Part shown: one piece after another, positions 21,361-31,059 of the stretch | Layout: each line of letters opens with the position of its first letter | How positions within the stretch are numbered: the stretch's first letter is position 1 | Assembly (NCBI RefSeq): GCF_012275575.1 | Contig: NZ_NPIH01000212.1 | Span: 1-49,990, forward strand | Source: Paraburkholderia sp. SG-MS1 | Lineage (GTDB): Bacteria > Pseudomonadota > Gammaproteobacteria > Burkholderiales > Burkholderiaceae | Direction of reading: 5' to 3' | Length of the DNA stretch: 49,990 nucleotides | Notes under the pieces: generated by a model | Told to the model about the DNA's origin: nothing | Database searches by the model: none | The model's input: only the letters and a program-made list of their open reading frames with translations | Translations under genes and position numbers: made by a program

Positions 21361-21884
21361 CAGTGGAACTAGGAACGTGAGCGGCAAACGCGCTCGAATC
21401 AAACATCGCTGCGGTGAGCACGCCGCCCGGCGACCAACCGCCGAGACAGCGGCGTCGAGGCAGCGCGCCGTGGGCACCACAACCGCGCCTGGATGGCAGA
21501 GGAGCCTCGTCAAAGCCCGTCGGGCGTCCGGGGCGCGTTTCGAGGCGCAATTCTCGTCCGACTGCCACATTTCAGGAGTCGGCACGGTAGAATAGCGGCA
21601 ACCTGTTGGATAAGCAATTGCAGGCGATTGGCATCTAACTCGCTGCGAACGGCCGCTCAACGCGGCGCTTTCGGTCGGTAACTGATGCTCTATGGGCTGG
21701 ATTGGCCGGTAAATTCGGCGATTCGCTCCTTTCGTCGCGCTTCGGGCATTGAGGCTGCGGGTGGCCTTTACCGCGATTGTTTCTCCAACAGGTTGTGCAA
21801 GACACGGGCTCACGCTCCCAATGGGCGTTCCGTGTTCAAGCCCACTTGCACAGCCGTGAATTTCTTTCACACTTAGGGGCTTGT
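21361..21884. other. ppsR-ppsA divergent intergenic region
   Basis: This 524-bp stretch has no supported gene. It contains the ppsR promoter at 21589-21617 (minus). The ppsA-proximal half (21640-21880) is less GC-rich, but I could not fix a convincing plus-strand promoter. AGGGG at 21876-21880 region serves as the ppsA ribosome-binding site. Confidence 0.6.
21589..21617 (-). promoter_or_regulatory. Sigma70-like promoter of ppsR
   Basis: Read on the minus strand, TTGCTT (21617-21612), 17 bp, then TATTCT (21594-21589). Spacing is ideal and both boxes match at four to five of six bases. The leader to the ppsR ATG would be about 220 nt. Confidence 0.5.
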
Positions 21885-24290
21885 ATGACTAACGCAGTTA
21901 CCGTCGCAAAGGATAAGGCGTATGTAGTTCCGTTCGAGCAGTTGCGGATGACCGACGTGGAAATCGTCGGTGGCAAGAACGCGTCGTTGGGCGAGATGAT
22001 CAGTCAGCTCGCTGAAGCCGGCGTGCGAGTGCCGACCGGTTTCGCCACCACGGCGCTGGCTTTCCGCGACTTCCTGCATCACAACAATCTGACCGAACGC
22101 ATCGCCAAACGTCTCGAAACGCTCGACGTCGACGACGTGAAGGCGCTCGCGGAAGCGGGCAAGGAAATCCGTCAATGGATCGTCGACGCGCCGATGCAGC
22201 CGCAACTCGAGGCCGACATCCGTGCCGGCTTCGACACGCTGCAGAACAGCTCGCCTGAAGAGCTGTCGTTTGCCGTGCGTTCGTCGGCGACGGCTGAAGA
22301 CTTGCCGGACGCGTCCTTCGCGGGTCAGCAGGAAAGCTACCTCAACGTGGTCGGCATCGACGACGTGCTTGATCGCATGAAGCACGTGTTCGCGTCGCTG
22401 TATAACGACCGCGCTATCTCCTATCGCGTCCACAAAGGCTTCACGCATGCTGAAGTCGCGTTGTCGGCGGGCGTGCAGCGCATGGTGCGCTCGGATGTCG
22501 GCGCGGCAGGCGTGATGTTCACGCTGGACACCGAATCGGGCTTCAAGGACGCCGTGTTCATCACGTCGAGCTACGGTCTCGGCGAAACCGTCGTACAAGG
22601 CGCGGTGAATCCGGACGAGTTTTACGTCTTCAAGACCACGCTCGCGCAGGGCAAGTATCCGATCATCCGCCGCTCGATCGGCTCGAAGCTGATCAAGATG
22701 GAATTCACGAAGCCCGGCGAGCAGGGCCGTGTGAAGACCGTCGACGTTCCGCACGAGCAGCGCAACCGCTTCTCGATCACCGACGAAGACGTGATCGAAC
22801 TGGCGAAATACGCGGTCATCATCGAGAAGCACTACGAGCGTCCGATGGACATCGAGTGGGGCAAGGACGGCCGCGACGGCAAGATCTTCATTCTGCAGGC
22901 GCGTCCGGAAACGGTGAAGAGCCAGGCATCGGGCAAGGCCGAGCAGCGCTTCAAGCTGAAGGGTCAGTCGAACGTGCTGGCCACCGGCCGCGCGATCGGC
23001 CAGAAAATCGGCGCGGGGCCGGTGCGCGTGATTCATGATCCGTCGGAAATGGACCGTGTGCAGCCGGGCGACGTGCTGGTCGCCGACATGACCGACCCGA
23101 ACTGGGAGCCGGTGATGAAGCGCGCGTCGGCGATCGTCACGAATCGCGGCGGCCGCACCTGCCACGCGGCGATCATCGCGCGTGAGCTGGGCGTGCCGGC
23201 GGTGGTCGGCTGCGGCGACGCAACCGACGTACTGAAGGAAGGCGCGCTGGTCACCGTGTCGTGCGCGGAAGGCGACGAAGGCAAGATCTACGACGGTCTG
23301 CTCGAAACCGAAATCACCGAAGTGCAGCGCGGCGAACTGCCGCCGATTCCGGTGAAAATCATGATGAACGTCGGCAACCCGCAACTCGCGTTCGACTTCT
23401 CGCAACTGCCGAACGCAGGCGTGGGTCTCGCGCGGCTCGAGTTCATCATCAACAACAACATCGGCGTTCACCCGAAGGCGATTCTCGAGTACCCGAACAT
23501 CGATCAGGACCTGAAGAAGGCGGTCGAGAGCGTCGCTCGCGGTCATGCATCGCCGCGCGCGTTCTACGTCGACAAGCTGACCGAAGGGATCGCGACGATC
23601 GCCGCGGCGTTTTATCCGAAGCCCGTGATCGTGCGTCTGTCGGACTTCAAGTCGAACGAGTACAAGAAGCTGATCGGCGGCTCGCGTTACGAGCCGGACG
23701 AAGAAAACCCGATGCTGGGTTTCCGTGGCGCGTCGCGCTACATCGCCGAAGATTTCGCCGAAGCATTCCAGATGGAATGCATCGCGCTGAAGCGGGTGCG
23801 TGAAGAGATGGGCCTCGACAACGTCGAGATCATGGTGCCGTTCGTGCGTACGTTGAAGCAGGCGGAGCGCGTGGTCGGGCTGCTGGAGAAGTTCGGCCTG
23901 AAGCGCGGCGAGAAGGGCCTGCGCCTGATCATGATGTGCGAAGTGCCGTCGAACGCGATCCTCGCCGAGGAATTCCTGCAATTCTTCGACGGCTTCTCGA
24001 TCGGTTCGAACGACCTGACGCAGCTCACACTCGGCCTCGACCGCGACTCCGGCATGGAACTGCTGGCGGTCGACTTCGACGAACGCGATCCGGCGGTCAA
24101 GTTCATGCTCAAGCGTGCAATCGAAACCTGCCTGCGTCTGAACAAGTACGTCGGTATCTGCGGCCAGGGCCCGTCGGATCATCCGGACTTCGCGCAATGG
24201 TTGACGGACGAAGGCATCGCGTCGATCTCGCTGAACCCGGACACGATCATCGAGACGTGGCAGCAACTGGCGAAGTCGGCGAGCAAATAA
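21885..24290 (+). CDS. ppsA: Phosphoenolpyruvate synthase
   Basis: PEP synthase converts pyruvate and ATP to PEP, AMP and Pi, feeding gluconeogenesis. The 801-aa protein has an N-terminal ATP-grasp domain ([32 protein letters not shown]), the phosphohistidine swivel domain [21 protein letters not shown] with His427 and the adjacent regulatory Thr425, and a C-terminal PEP-binding barrel with [16 protein letters not shown] and catalytic Cys759 in [11 protein letters not shown]. The ATG at 21885 follows AGGGG. It is regulated post-translationally by the divergently encoded PpsR, and an intrinsic terminator follows. Confidence 0.97.
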   Translation: MTNAVTVAKDKAYVVPFEQLRMTDVEIVGGKNASLGEMISQLAEAGVRVPTGFATTALAFRDFLHHNNLTERIAKRLETLDVDDVKALAEAGKEIRQWIVDAPMQPQLEADIRAGFDTLQNSSPEELSFAVRSSATAEDLPDASFAGQQESYLNVVGIDDVLDRMKHVFASLYNDRAISYRVHKGFTHAEVALSAGVQRMVRSDVGAAGVMFTLDTESGFKDAVFITSSYGLGETVVQGAVNPDEFYVFKTTLAQGKYPIIRRSIGSKLIKMEFTKPGEQGRVKTVDVPHEQRNRFSITDEDVIELAKYAVIIEKHYERPMDIEWGKDGRDGKIFILQARPETVKSQASGKAEQRFKLKGQSNVLATGRAIGQKIGAGPVRVIHDPSEMDRVQPGDVLVADMTDPNWEPVMKRASAIVTNRGGRTCHAAIIARELGVPAVVGCGDATDVLKEGALVTVSCAEGDEGKIYDGLLETEITEVQRGELPPIPVKIMMNVGNPQLAFDFSQLPNAGVGLARLEFIINNNIGVHPKAILEYPNIDQDLKKAVESVARGHASPRAFYVDKLTEGIATIAAAFYPKPVIVRLSDFKSNEYKKLIGGSRYEPDEENPMLGFRGASRYIAEDFAEAFQMECIALKRVREEMGLDNVEIMVPFVRTLKQAERVVGLLEKFGLKRGEKGLRLIMMCEVPSNAILAEEFLQFFDGFSIGSNDLTQLTLGLDRDSGMELLAVDFDERDPAVKFMLKRAIETCLRLNKYVGICGQGPSDHPDFAQWLTDEGIASISLNPDTIIETWQQLAKSASK

Positions 24291-24416
24291 AGCGTGCGGC
24301 ATGCCGCTTGAGGGTGAAGAACCCAGGCGGCAGCGTGCATAACGTGAGAGGCGGTCCGTCAAGCGTGAGTTGAAGCGCACCGCATCGCCCGTTAATACGC
24401 AGGCGCTTCGTGCTAT

Positions 24417-24447
24417 AAACACCCCGGTAGATCCGGGGTGTTTTGTT
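24417..24447 (+). terminator. Intrinsic terminator after ppsA
   Basis: AAACACCCCGG (24417-24427) and CCGGGGTGTTT (24433-24443) form a perfect 11-bp stem with a TAGAT loop, followed by TTTGTTTTG. It lies 127 nt after the ppsA stop and just before the next gene, which it separates from ppsA. Confidence 0.9.
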
Positions 24448-24461
24448 TTGCGGAGGTCGAC

Positions 24462-24917
24462 GTGGTGCCAGGTGGATTGTTCTGGTGGATCGGGGCGGGC
24501 GTGCTGGTCGTGCTGGAGTTGACGAGCGGCACCTTCTATCTGTTGATGATCGCGTTGGGCTTCGTCGCGGCGGCGCTTGCGCACATTGCCGGCGCCGCTG
24601 CCGATGTGCAGTTCGCAGTGGCCGCCGTGGTTGCGCTGGCGGCGGTCGTGCTGCTCAGGCGCTCGCGCTTTGGCCGTCGCAAGCGCGCGCACGCGTCGCG
24701 CAATCCGGACGTCAATCTCGACATCGGTCAGACGCTGAGCGTGCCGGCGTGGCACGAGCGCCGGGCGCGCGCGACTTATCGCGGCGCGGCGTGGGATGTC
24801 GAACTGGCTGCTGGCGAGCCTGAAGATGCGCAGGTCTACGAAATCACGGAATTGCGCGGTAGTTGTCTGATCGTCGTGGCGAGCCGGCAGCCGAAGACCA
24901 ACGCAAGCACGGTCTGA
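24462..24917 (+). CDS. NfeD-like membrane protein
   Basis: This is a small NfeD-family protein (about 151 aa). It has two to three hydrophobic segments (LFWWIGAGVLVVLELTSGTFYL, then LLMIALGFVAAALAHIAG and VAAVVALAAVVLL), a basic stretch, and a C-terminal OB-fold beta domain (NLDIGQTLSVPAW...ATYRGAAWDVELAAGE). NfeD proteins partner SPFH proteins, and the next gene is one. The start is a GTG at 24462 (or 24465), 5-8 nt after GGAGG at 24452-24456. A farther GTG at 24438 lies inside the ppsA terminator stem and is unlikely. The molecular role is unknown beyond the NfeD/SPFH association. Confidence 0.88.
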   Translation: MVPGGLFWWIGAGVLVVLELTSGTFYLLMIALGFVAAALAHIAGAAADVQFAVAAVVALAAVVLLRRSRFGRRKRAHASRNPDVNLDIGQTLSVPAWHERRARATYRGAAWDVELAAGEPEDAQVYEITELRGSCLIVVASRQPKTNASTV

Positions 24918-25005
24918 GTGTCTGGCGGGCTTGCGGTCTGCGCTTGCATCCGCGTTTGCGTCAAACACGCACAACTATTCGAACCAGAAGGACCGGAGAA
25001 CCAAT

Positions 25006-25944
25006 ATGGATTCAACCATCGTCGGGGCCGTGCTGCTGATTATCGTCATCGTGCTCGCGGCACAGACCATCAAGATCGTGCCCCAGCAGCACGCGTGGGT
25101 GCTGGAGCGTCTTGGCCGTTATCACAGTACGCTGACGCCGGGCTTGAGCTTCGCTTTTCCGTTCGTCGACCGGATCGCGTACAAACACATTCTCAAGGAA
25201 ATTCCGCTCGAAGTGCCGAGCCAGGTCTGTATCACGCGCGACAACACGCAGTTGCAGGTGGACGGCGTGCTGTACTTCCAGGTCACCGATCCAATGAAGG
25301 CGTCGTACGGATCGAGCAACTTCGTCTTCGCGATCACGCAGCTGTCGCAGACCACGCTGCGCTCGGTGATCGGCAAGCTGGAGCTCGACAAGACTTTCGA
25401 GGAGCGCGATTTCATCAACCACAGCATCGTCTCGTCGCTCGATGAGGCGGCGTCGAACTGGGGCGTGAAGGTGCTGCGCTACGAGATCAAGGATCTGACG
25501 CCGCCCAAGGAAATCCTGCACGCGATGCAGGCGCAGATCACCGCGGAGCGCGAGAAGCGCGCGCTGATCGCGGCGTCCGAAGGGCGCAAGCAGGAACAGA
25601 TCAATATCGCGTCGGGCGGCCGTGAAGCGGCGATCCAGAAGTCCGAGGGCGAGCGGCAAGCGGCGATCAACCAGGCGCAGGGCCAGGCGTCGGCGATTCT
25701 GGCGGTGGCCGAGGCCAACGCGCAGGCGATCCAGAAGATCGCGGCCGCGATCCAGTCGACCGGCGGCATGGAAGCGGTGAATCTGAAGGTGGCCGAACAG
25801 TACGTGAACGCGTTCGGCAATCTGGCGAAGCAGGGCACCACGCTGATCGTGCCGGGCAATCTCGCGGATATGAGTTCGATGATCGCGTCGGCCTTGACAA
25901 TCGTGAGCAAAGGCAAGGACAAGGGCGTGACCGAGGCGCGGTGA
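25006..25944 (+). CDS. SPFH/band-7 membrane protein, QmcA/paraslipin type
   Basis: This 312-aa stomatin-family protein has one N-terminal membrane anchor (IVGAVLLIIVIVLAAQTI), then the SPFH domain (IVPQQHAWVLERLGRYHSTL, VQVDGVLYFQVTDP-type core, TLRSVIGKLELDKTFEER), and a long Ala/Gln/Glu-rich coiled coil (ITAEREKRALIAASEGRKQE onward) that drives oligomerisation. Such proteins form membrane microdomains and modulate proteases. The ATG at 25006 is preceded by GGAG (24995-24998). It forms a pair with the NfeD-like gene 88 nt upstream. Confidence 0.92.
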   Translation: MDSTIVGAVLLIIVIVLAAQTIKIVPQQHAWVLERLGRYHSTLTPGLSFAFPFVDRIAYKHILKEIPLEVPSQVCITRDNTQLQVDGVLYFQVTDPMKASYGSSNFVFAITQLSQTTLRSVIGKLELDKTFEERDFINHSIVSSLDEAASNWGVKVLRYEIKDLTPPKEILHAMQAQITAEREKRALIAASEGRKQEQINIASGGREAAIQKSEGERQAAINQAQGQASAILAVAEANAQAIQKIAAAIQSTGGMEAVNLKVAEQYVNAFGNLAKQGTTLIVPGNLADMSSMIASALTIVSKGKDKGVTEAR

Positions 25945-25985
25945 GCCACGCGGTGCGCGGATTTGTCCGCCGCGAAAAACAGATG

Positions 25986-26011
25986 GCCCGCAGATCGTGC
26001 GGGCTATTTTT
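25986..26011. terminator. Bidirectional terminator between the SPFH gene and smpB
   Basis: GCCCGCA (25986-25992) pairs with TGCGGGC (25998-26004) around GATCG, followed by TATTTTT on the plus strand. An AAAAAC tract at 25975-25980 gives a shorter U-run for the minus direction. It lies between convergent genes and probably serves both. Confidence 0.8.
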
Positions 26012-26063
26012 CATTGAGTGCCTAACGCTTGCCGCGTGGTGGGACGCGGAAACGTGTCTTCGA

Positions 26064-26510
26064 TCAGCTCGGCGAGCGCATCAACCGCGCCTTCTCGCGT
26101 TCCCAATCGCGCTTCTTCTCGGTTTCGCGCTTGTCGTGCTGCTTCTTGCCCTTGGCGAGGCCGATCTCGCATTTGACGCGGCCGCCCTTGTAGTGGAAGT
26201 TCAGCGGCACGAGCGTGTAGCCGCGCTGCTCGACCTTGCCGATCAGTTTGCTGATCTCCTCGCTATGCAGCAGCAGCTTGCGCGTGCGGACCGGGTCGGG
26301 GTTGATATGGGTCGAGGCTTCGGGCAGCGGGCTGATGTGCGTGCCGATCAGGAACAGTTCGTTATTCTTGATAACGACGTAACCTTCCTTGATCTGGCCG
26401 CGCCCGGCGCGCAGCGCCTTGACCTCCCATCCTTCGAGCACGAGCCCTGCTTCATAGCGTTCTTCGACCGAGTAGTCGTAGAAGGCTTTTCTGTTGTCGA
26501 TGATGCTCAT
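26064..26510 (-). CDS. smpB: SsrA-binding protein SmpB
   Basis: SmpB binds tmRNA and delivers it to stalled ribosomes for trans-translation. The 148-aa protein begins [20 protein letters not shown] and has [18 protein letters not shown], the OB-fold core through [15 protein letters not shown], and the basic C-terminal tail ([20 protein letters not shown]) that enters the mRNA channel. It is convergent with the SPFH gene and divergent from ratA. No ssrA gene was seen in this window. Confidence 0.97.
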   Translation of the reverse strand: MSIIDNRKAFYDYSVEERYEAGLVLEGWEVKALRAGRGQIKEGYVVIKNNELFLIGTHISPLPEASTHINPDPVRTRKLLLHSEEISKLIGKVEQRGYTLVPLNFHYKGGRVKCEIGLAKGKKQHDKRETEKKRDWEREKARLMRSPS

Positions 26511-26533
26511 GAATGGAAAGTGCCCAACTCGTT

Positions 26534-26549
26534 TAAAATCACGATTTTA
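26534..26549. promoter_or_regulatory. Palindromic -10-like element between smpB and ratA
   Basis: TAAAATC-AC-GATTTTA is a near-perfect palindrome in the 112-bp divergent spacer. It presents TAAAAT to both strands (26534-26539 plus, 26549-26544 minus), so it could serve as back-to-back -10 boxes. The matching -35 boxes are poor. Confidence 0.35.
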
Positions 26550-26622
26550 GCAAAGCGGGGCAAGGAAAGCCCGCGGCGCTTTTCAACCCGCTTGTCCACC
26601 CTTGCCACGCGCTGTTCAATTT

Positions 26623-27060
26623 ATGGCAGATGTCCAGAAAACCGTGTTGATCCGCCATTCGGCGGAACAGATGTTCGACCTCGTTACCGACGTCGCCGAT
26701 TACCCCAACTTCCTGCCCTGGTGCGGGGGTGTCGAAATCCGCCACCGGGACGAAACCAGCATGGAGGCGAAGATCGACATCAACTTCAAGGGCATCAAGC
26801 AGCACTTCGCCACGCGCAACAGCATGGAACGGCCTACGCGCATCGATATGGAGTTCGCGGACGGCCCGTTTCGCAAGTTCACCGGTTTCTGGCGTTTCAC
26901 GCCGCTGCGCGCGGATGCCTGCAAGATCGAATTCGCGCTGCACTACGAATTTACCAACATCATTCTCGAGAAGATCATTGGGCCGGTGTTCAATCACATC
27001 GCCAACACGTTCGTCGAGTCATTCGTGAAGCGCGCCGACCAGCGCTACGGTAAGGCATGA
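26623..27060 (+). CDS. ratA: RatA-type START-domain protein
   Basis: This 145-aa protein belongs to the RatA/COQ10-like START family (coenzyme Q-binding or ribosome-association toxin homologues). It has the characteristic N terminus (ADVQKTVLIRHSAEQMFDLV, DVADYPNFLPWC), the central DINFKGIKQHFATRN, and the C-terminal helix region IGPVFNHIANTFVESFVKRA. The ATG at 26623 gives the family start; an in-frame ATG 7 codons upstream is less likely. Its TGA overlaps the next start (ATGA), and the ratA-rnfH pair next to smpB is the usual proteobacterial layout. Toxicity of this homologue is not established. Confidence 0.9.
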   Translation: MADVQKTVLIRHSAEQMFDLVTDVADYPNFLPWCGGVEIRHRDETSMEAKIDINFKGIKQHFATRNSMERPTRIDMEFADGPFRKFTGFWRFTPLRADACKIEFALHYEFTNIILEKIIGPVFNHIANTFVESFVKRADQRYGKA

Positions 27061-27389
27061 GCGCGCGCCTGTCGATCGAAGTGTGCTATGCGTCGCCCGG
27101 CGGGCAGGCGCTGATCGCCGTGGACTTGCCCGAGGGCGCCACGCTGCAACAGGCGCTCGACGCGAGCGGCATCCTGCAGCGCTTTCCGGGTATCGATCTG
27201 AACACGCAGAAGGTGGGTGTGTTCGGCAAGCTCAAGCCGCTCGATACGGTGCTTGCCGATCATGACCGGGTCGAGATCTATCGTCCGCTGCTGGTCGATC
27301 CGAAGCTGTCGCGCCAACGCCGCGTCGAGAAGACCCGCAAGGCAGGCTCGATCGAAGGGCGCCGTTGGCAGAATCGGGATTCGCGTTAG
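27057..27389 (+). CDS. RnfH-family ubiquitin-like protein (UPF0125)
   Basis: This is a 110-aa RnfH family member with a beta-grasp fold (LSIEVCYASPGGQALIAVDL, VGVFGKLKPLDTVLADHDRV, EIYRPLLVDPK) and the Arg-rich C terminus RQRRVEKTRKAG. It overlaps ratA by 4 nt, so it is translationally coupled. The family is often found with ratA, and its biochemical role is unknown. Confidence 0.9.
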   Translation: MSARLSIEVCYASPGGQALIAVDLPEGATLQQALDASGILQRFPGIDLNTQKVGVFGKLKPLDTVLADHDRVEIYRPLLVDPKLSRQRRVEKTRKAGSIEGRRWQNRDSR

Positions 27390-27459
27390 GCGGCGCGCGC
27401 CGTGCGTTGAAGTGGCGCGGCGGGTTCGCGCCAAAACGTTGCCAACCGTTGTGTCGTCA

Positions 27460-28437
27460 TCAAGGCGCCGAAACCTGCGCCTTCTTCTTGATGGGCGCGA
27501 GCCCCGACGAATCATCGTCCGCATGCTGGCGCACCGACCAGCACACCCCCGCCACCAGCAGCAGGATCGCGGCGAGTTCCAGTGGACGCGGCAGGCGCTG
27601 GTCGTACATGAACGCGTAGAACAGTGCGAAGAGCGTCTCGAACACGATCATCTGACCGGACAGCGTCAACGGCAACCGCTTCGACGCGGCATTCCACAGC
27701 CCGTTGCCGAGCCACGACGCGCCGATCGCGAGGCCAAGGTTCAGCATCCAGAACGTGTGCCAGCGCGCGTCGGCCAGTTCGCCTTGCGGGCCGCCCGACG
27801 GCAGCACCGCGATCACGAGCCATAGCGCCGCGCCGAGCGCGCCCGTCACCACACCCCACAGCACGGACCATTCATTGCCGGTGAAATGCGTCTGGCGCTG
27901 CAGATAGCGGGCGTTTTCGACCGCGAACCACGTCCAGCAGGCCAGTGCCCCGACCGCACAGGCGACCCCGAGAAGCTTCGTGGCGACGCTCACCGGCGCG
28001 CTGTCCGCTACCGTGAACACGTCGACGTTGATGCAGACGATGCCCGCCATCACCACCGCCAACGGCCACGCGAGGCGAGCGAGCGGCACTGCGCCGTTAT
28101 CGCGCCGCCCGAGCAGTGTGACCGTGACCGGCAGCACGCCGACGATCAGCGACGCGGGTGCGATGCCGATCAGATGCACGGCCGCCGTCAGCAGCAGGTA
28201 ATAGATGAGATTGCCGGCCAGCGCCAGTTTCACCAGCGCGCCGAGATCCTCGCGTGTCAGCCGTTTGACGAGCGAGCGCGCCATCGGCAGCGCGGCGGCC
28301 AGCGAGACGATGCCGTACATCGTGTAGCGCCCCGCGCTCAGCAGCAGCGGCGAAAAGTCGGGCAGCACGCGCGGCACCAGAAAAACCATGCCCCATAAGG
28401 CCCCGGCCATTACCCCATATGCCACACCGCGTTGCAT
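27460..28437 (-). CDS. EamA/DMT-superfamily permease
   Basis: This 325-aa drug/metabolite transporter family protein has about ten hydrophobic helices in two EamA repeats (first from GVMAGALWGMVFLVPRVLPD, second from LLGVACAVGALACWTWFAVE). It ends in a hydrophilic tail with IKKKAQVSAP. The start at 28437 gives MQRGVAYGVMAG, preceded by AGGGG. The same frame stays open far upstream antisense to guaB, but those codons have no family similarity. The substrate is unknown. It is divergent from guaB. Confidence 0.87.
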   Translation of the reverse strand: MQRGVAYGVMAGALWGMVFLVPRVLPDFSPLLLSAGRYTMYGIVSLAAALPMARSLVKRLTREDLGALVKLALAGNLIYYLLLTAAVHLIGIAPASLIVGVLPVTVTLLGRRDNGAVPLARLAWPLAVVMAGIVCINVDVFTVADSAPVSVATKLLGVACAVGALACWTWFAVENARYLQRQTHFTGNEWSVLWGVVTGALGAALWLVIAVLPSGGPQGELADARWHTFWMLNLGLAIGASWLGNGLWNAASKRLPLTLSGQMIVFETLFALFYAFMYDQRLPRPLELAAILLLVAGVCWSVRQHADDDSSGLAPIKKKAQVSAP

Positions 28438-28830
28438 CGACCGCCCCTGCAAGAAAACTGGAATGGCCCGCAGGATAGCCGTTCCTCGGGCTAAGCGTCT
28501 TGTTCGATTCTGCATTCGGGCGGTTTTTGGGCGGTTTCGATGCGCCGAGCCGTCCTTTTTTGCGCAGTGTTGCAGGGCTTCGGCGGGGCGGGCGGCGCTC
28601 GCCGCCCCCAGCGCTGCGCCACGTGAAAAGGTCCCCGGCCAGACCACCCGGTGTCCCGCTGCCCTCGAACGCGCAAACGAAACCCGATCGAACCCGGCGC
28701 GAACAGCGAAGCGAAATCGACCGGTGCGAAGACACGAAAAAATCGCCCGAAATTCGCTAAGCTGCTGTTCGTGCAGTGAAAACCGGGGAGGTATCGCGTA
28801 TAATTCGCTTTTGCGCCTATAGGATTTGCC
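28438..28830. other. Divergent spacer between the EamA permease and guaB
   Basis: This 393-bp stretch has no supported gene. It is GC-rich in the middle and becomes AT-richer near guaB, where a perfect TATAAT (28799-28804) lies 26 nt before the start codon. Nothing resembling a purine riboswitch core is visible. Confidence 0.6.
28776..28804 (+). promoter_or_regulatory. guaB promoter
   Basis: TATAAT at 28799-28804 is a perfect -10 box. The -35 position (28776-28782) reads GTGAAAA, a weak match. Transcription would start near 28811, leaving a leader of about 20 nt with AGGA at 28821-28824 as ribosome-binding site. Confidence 0.65.
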
Positions 28831-30291
28831 ATGCGTCTGATCCAAACAGCACTCACGTTCGATGACGTGCTCCTCGTCCCGGCTTTCTCCGATGTTTTGC
28901 CGCGCGACACCAGCCTCAAGACCCGGCTGACCCGCAACATCTCCCTGAATATGCCGCTCGTGTCCGCCGCCATGGACACCGTCACTGAAGCTCGCCTCGC
29001 GATCGCGATGGCGCAAATGGGTGGCGTGGGCATCATCCACAAGAACCTCACGCCGGCCGAGCAGGCGCGCGAAGTCGCCAAGGTCAAGCGTTTCGAGTCG
29101 GGCGTCGTGCGCGATCCGATCACGGTGCCGCCGCAGATGAAAGTGCGCGACGTGATCGCGCTGTCGCAGCAGCATGGCATTTCGGGCTTTCCGGTCGTCG
29201 AAGGCGCGCAGTTGATCGGCATCGTCACGAACCGCGACCTGCGCTTCGAAGAGCGTCTGGATGAGCCGGTGCGCACCATCATGACGCCGCGCGAGCGCCT
29301 CGTCACGGTCAAGGAAGGCACGCCGCTCGCCGAAGCGAAGGCGCTGATGCACAGCCACCGCCTCGAACGCGTGCTGGTGATCAACGACGCGTTCGAGCTG
29401 CGCGGCCTGATGACCGTCAAGGACATCACCAAACAGACCGAACATCCGGACGCCTGTAAGGACGAACACGGCAAGCTGCGCGCGGGCGCGGCGGTCGGCG
29501 TCGGCGCAGACAACGAAGAGCGCGTCGAGCTTCTGGTGCAGGCGGGCGTCGACGTGATCGTCGTCGATACCGCGCACGGTCACAGCAAGGGCGTGCTCGA
29601 GCGCGTCAAGTGGGTCAAGCAGAACTTCCCGCACGTCGAAGTGATCGGCGGCAACATCGCCACCGCGGCGGCCGCCAGGGCGCTCGTCGAGTACGGTGCG
29701 GACGGTGTGAAGGTCGGCATCGGCCCGGGTTCGATCTGCACGACGCGGATCGTCGCCGGCGTGGGCGTGCCGCAGGTCACTGCGATCTCCAACGTGTCCG
29801 AAGCGCTCAAGGGCACGGGCGTGCCGGTCATCGCCGACGGCGGCGTGCGCTTTTCGGGCGACGTCAGCAAGGCGCTGGCAGCGGGCGCGAATGCCGTGAT
29901 GATGGGCAGCATGTTCGCCGGCACCGAAGAAGCGCCGGGCGACGTGTTCCTGTATCAGGGCCGTCAGTACAAGTCGTACCGCGGCATGGGTTCGGTCGGC
30001 GCGATGAAGGACGGCGCGGCGGACCGCTACTTCCAGGACAACTCCGCGAACATCGACAAGCTGGTGCCGGAAGGTATCGAAGGCCGCGTCGCCTACAAGG
30101 GCTCGGTCAACGCGATCCTGTTCCAGCTCATCGGCGGCGTGCGCGCGAGCATGGGCTACTGCGGCTGCCGTACGATCTCGGAGATGAACGACAAGGCCGA
30201 GTTCGTGCAGATCACCGGCGCGGGCCTGCGCGAATCGCACGTGCATGATGTGCAGATCACCAAGGAAGCACCCAACTACCACGTGGACTAA
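28831..30291 (+). CDS. guaB: Inosine-5'-monophosphate dehydrogenase
   Basis: IMPDH oxidises IMP to XMP with NAD+, the first committed step to GMP. The 486-aa protein has the N-terminal barrel part ([19 protein letters not shown]), a CBS-domain pair at about residues 95-205, the catalytic Cys303 loop in [30 protein letters not shown], and the mobile flap with YFQDN. It is the first gene of guaB-(membrane protein)-guaA, so both GMP-forming enzymes are encoded together. Confidence 0.98.
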   Translation: MRLIQTALTFDDVLLVPAFSDVLPRDTSLKTRLTRNISLNMPLVSAAMDTVTEARLAIAMAQMGGVGIIHKNLTPAEQAREVAKVKRFESGVVRDPITVPPQMKVRDVIALSQQHGISGFPVVEGAQLIGIVTNRDLRFEERLDEPVRTIMTPRERLVTVKEGTPLAEAKALMHSHRLERVLVINDAFELRGLMTVKDITKQTEHPDACKDEHGKLRAGAAVGVGADNEERVELLVQAGVDVIVVDTAHGHSKGVLERVKWVKQNFPHVEVIGGNIATAAAARALVEYGADGVKVGIGPGSICTTRIVAGVGVPQVTAISNVSEALKGTGVPVIADGGVRFSGDVSKALAAGANAVMMGSMFAGTEEAPGDVFLYQGRQYKSYRGMGSVGAMKDGAADRYFQDNSANIDKLVPEGIEGRVAYKGSVNAILFQLIGGVRASMGYCGCRTISEMNDKAEFVQITGAGLRESHVHDVQITKEAPNYHVD

Positions 30292-30297
30292 ACGCCA

Positions 30298-31059
30298 ATG
30301 AAGCCACTGCTGCGCGTTGTACTCATCCTCGATGCCTTGTTGTTGCTTGCGTTCGGCCTGCTGTTTCTGCTGACGCCCTGGACCTCGTTGTACGACGCGC
30401 TGCAGTTGGTGCAAACCCAGCCGGCGCTGGTCGGCCAAGGGTTTGGCGTGGCGCTGATCGGGCTCGCGTGGCTGGCCTTGCACGCATCGTTCGACGGGGC
30501 GCTGACGTCCGCGGTCGCCAAGGTCGTCGGTCATGTGAACTGGCTGACCGGTGTACTGATGCTGGTCTGGCTGCTTGGGTTGCATACACCGGCGCTTACC
30601 GGCTTCGGGCAGATCATCGCGGTGCTGGCGGGCGTCGTGCTCGTGGTCGTCGGTCTCGGTGGGGTGCGTTTGTCGGGTGCCGTGCGGCGGCGCGAGAAGG
30701 GGATCGTGGTCAAAGGCTCTTCCAGCCGTGCTGAAAAGCGCGCTGCCCGTGAAGCCGAAGCCGAGGCGGCAAAGGAAGCCGCAAAACGCCGTGAACTGGA
30801 GCGCGAGCCTCGCGTCACCGCGGGCTTTCCGGTCTATCGCGCCGAGCCGGTCGTCGAGCCTGTCATGCCGGTCACACGGCCGGTCAATCCGGACACCCCG
30901 GTGAATCCCGTGAGTGCCGCTTCGACGACGCCGGTGCATCCTGTGACGGGCGAAGCCGGCCTCACGGAGTCCGAACGCGCTGCCCGGGCCGCGCGCGAAG
31001 ACGCCCGCAACGCCGCCGCAGATGCCTCTGGCGGGCCCCGGCCGCCGCTTCATGGCTGA
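30298..31059 (+). CDS. Membrane protein of unknown function between guaB and guaA
   Basis: I do not recognise a named family. The 253-aa product has about four hydrophobic helices in residues 1-125 (VVLILDALLLLAFGLLFLL; GVALIGLAWLALHA; WLTGVLMLVWLLGLHT; IIAVLAGVVLVVVGLGGV). A long hydrophilic, presumably cytoplasmic tail follows: an Ala/Glu/Arg-rich helix (SRAEKRAAREAEAEAAKEAA) and then a Pro/Val-rich segment with repeated PV and NP units. It starts 6 nt after guaB and is probably co-transcribed. Link to purine synthesis is only by position. Confidence 0.8.
   Translation: MKPLLRVVLILDALLLLAFGLLFLLTPWTSLYDALQLVQTQPALVGQGFGVALIGLAWLALHASFDGALTSAVAKVVGHVNWLTGVLMLVWLLGLHTPALTGFGQIIAVLAGVVLVVVGLGGVRLSGAVRRREKGIVVKGSSSRAEKRAAREAEAEAAKEAAKRRELEREPRVTAGFPVYRAEPVVEPVMPVTRPVNPDTPVNPVSAASTTPVHPVTGEAGLTESERAARAAREDARNAAADASGGPRPPLHG

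Noticed and set aside
20562..21870. Longer start for ppsR at 21870
   Set aside because: The added 170 residues do not match the family, and the predicted promoter at 21589-21617 lies inside that extension.
21873..24974. A 1033-codon open frame antisense to ppsA
   Set aside because: No family similarity and strongly biased composition. ppsA on the plus strand explains the region completely.
26623..27389. ratA-rnfH as a toxin-antitoxin system
   Set aside because: The pair is a conserved core arrangement next to smpB. A toxin-antitoxin role is not supported by the sequence and is doubtful for this START-domain family.
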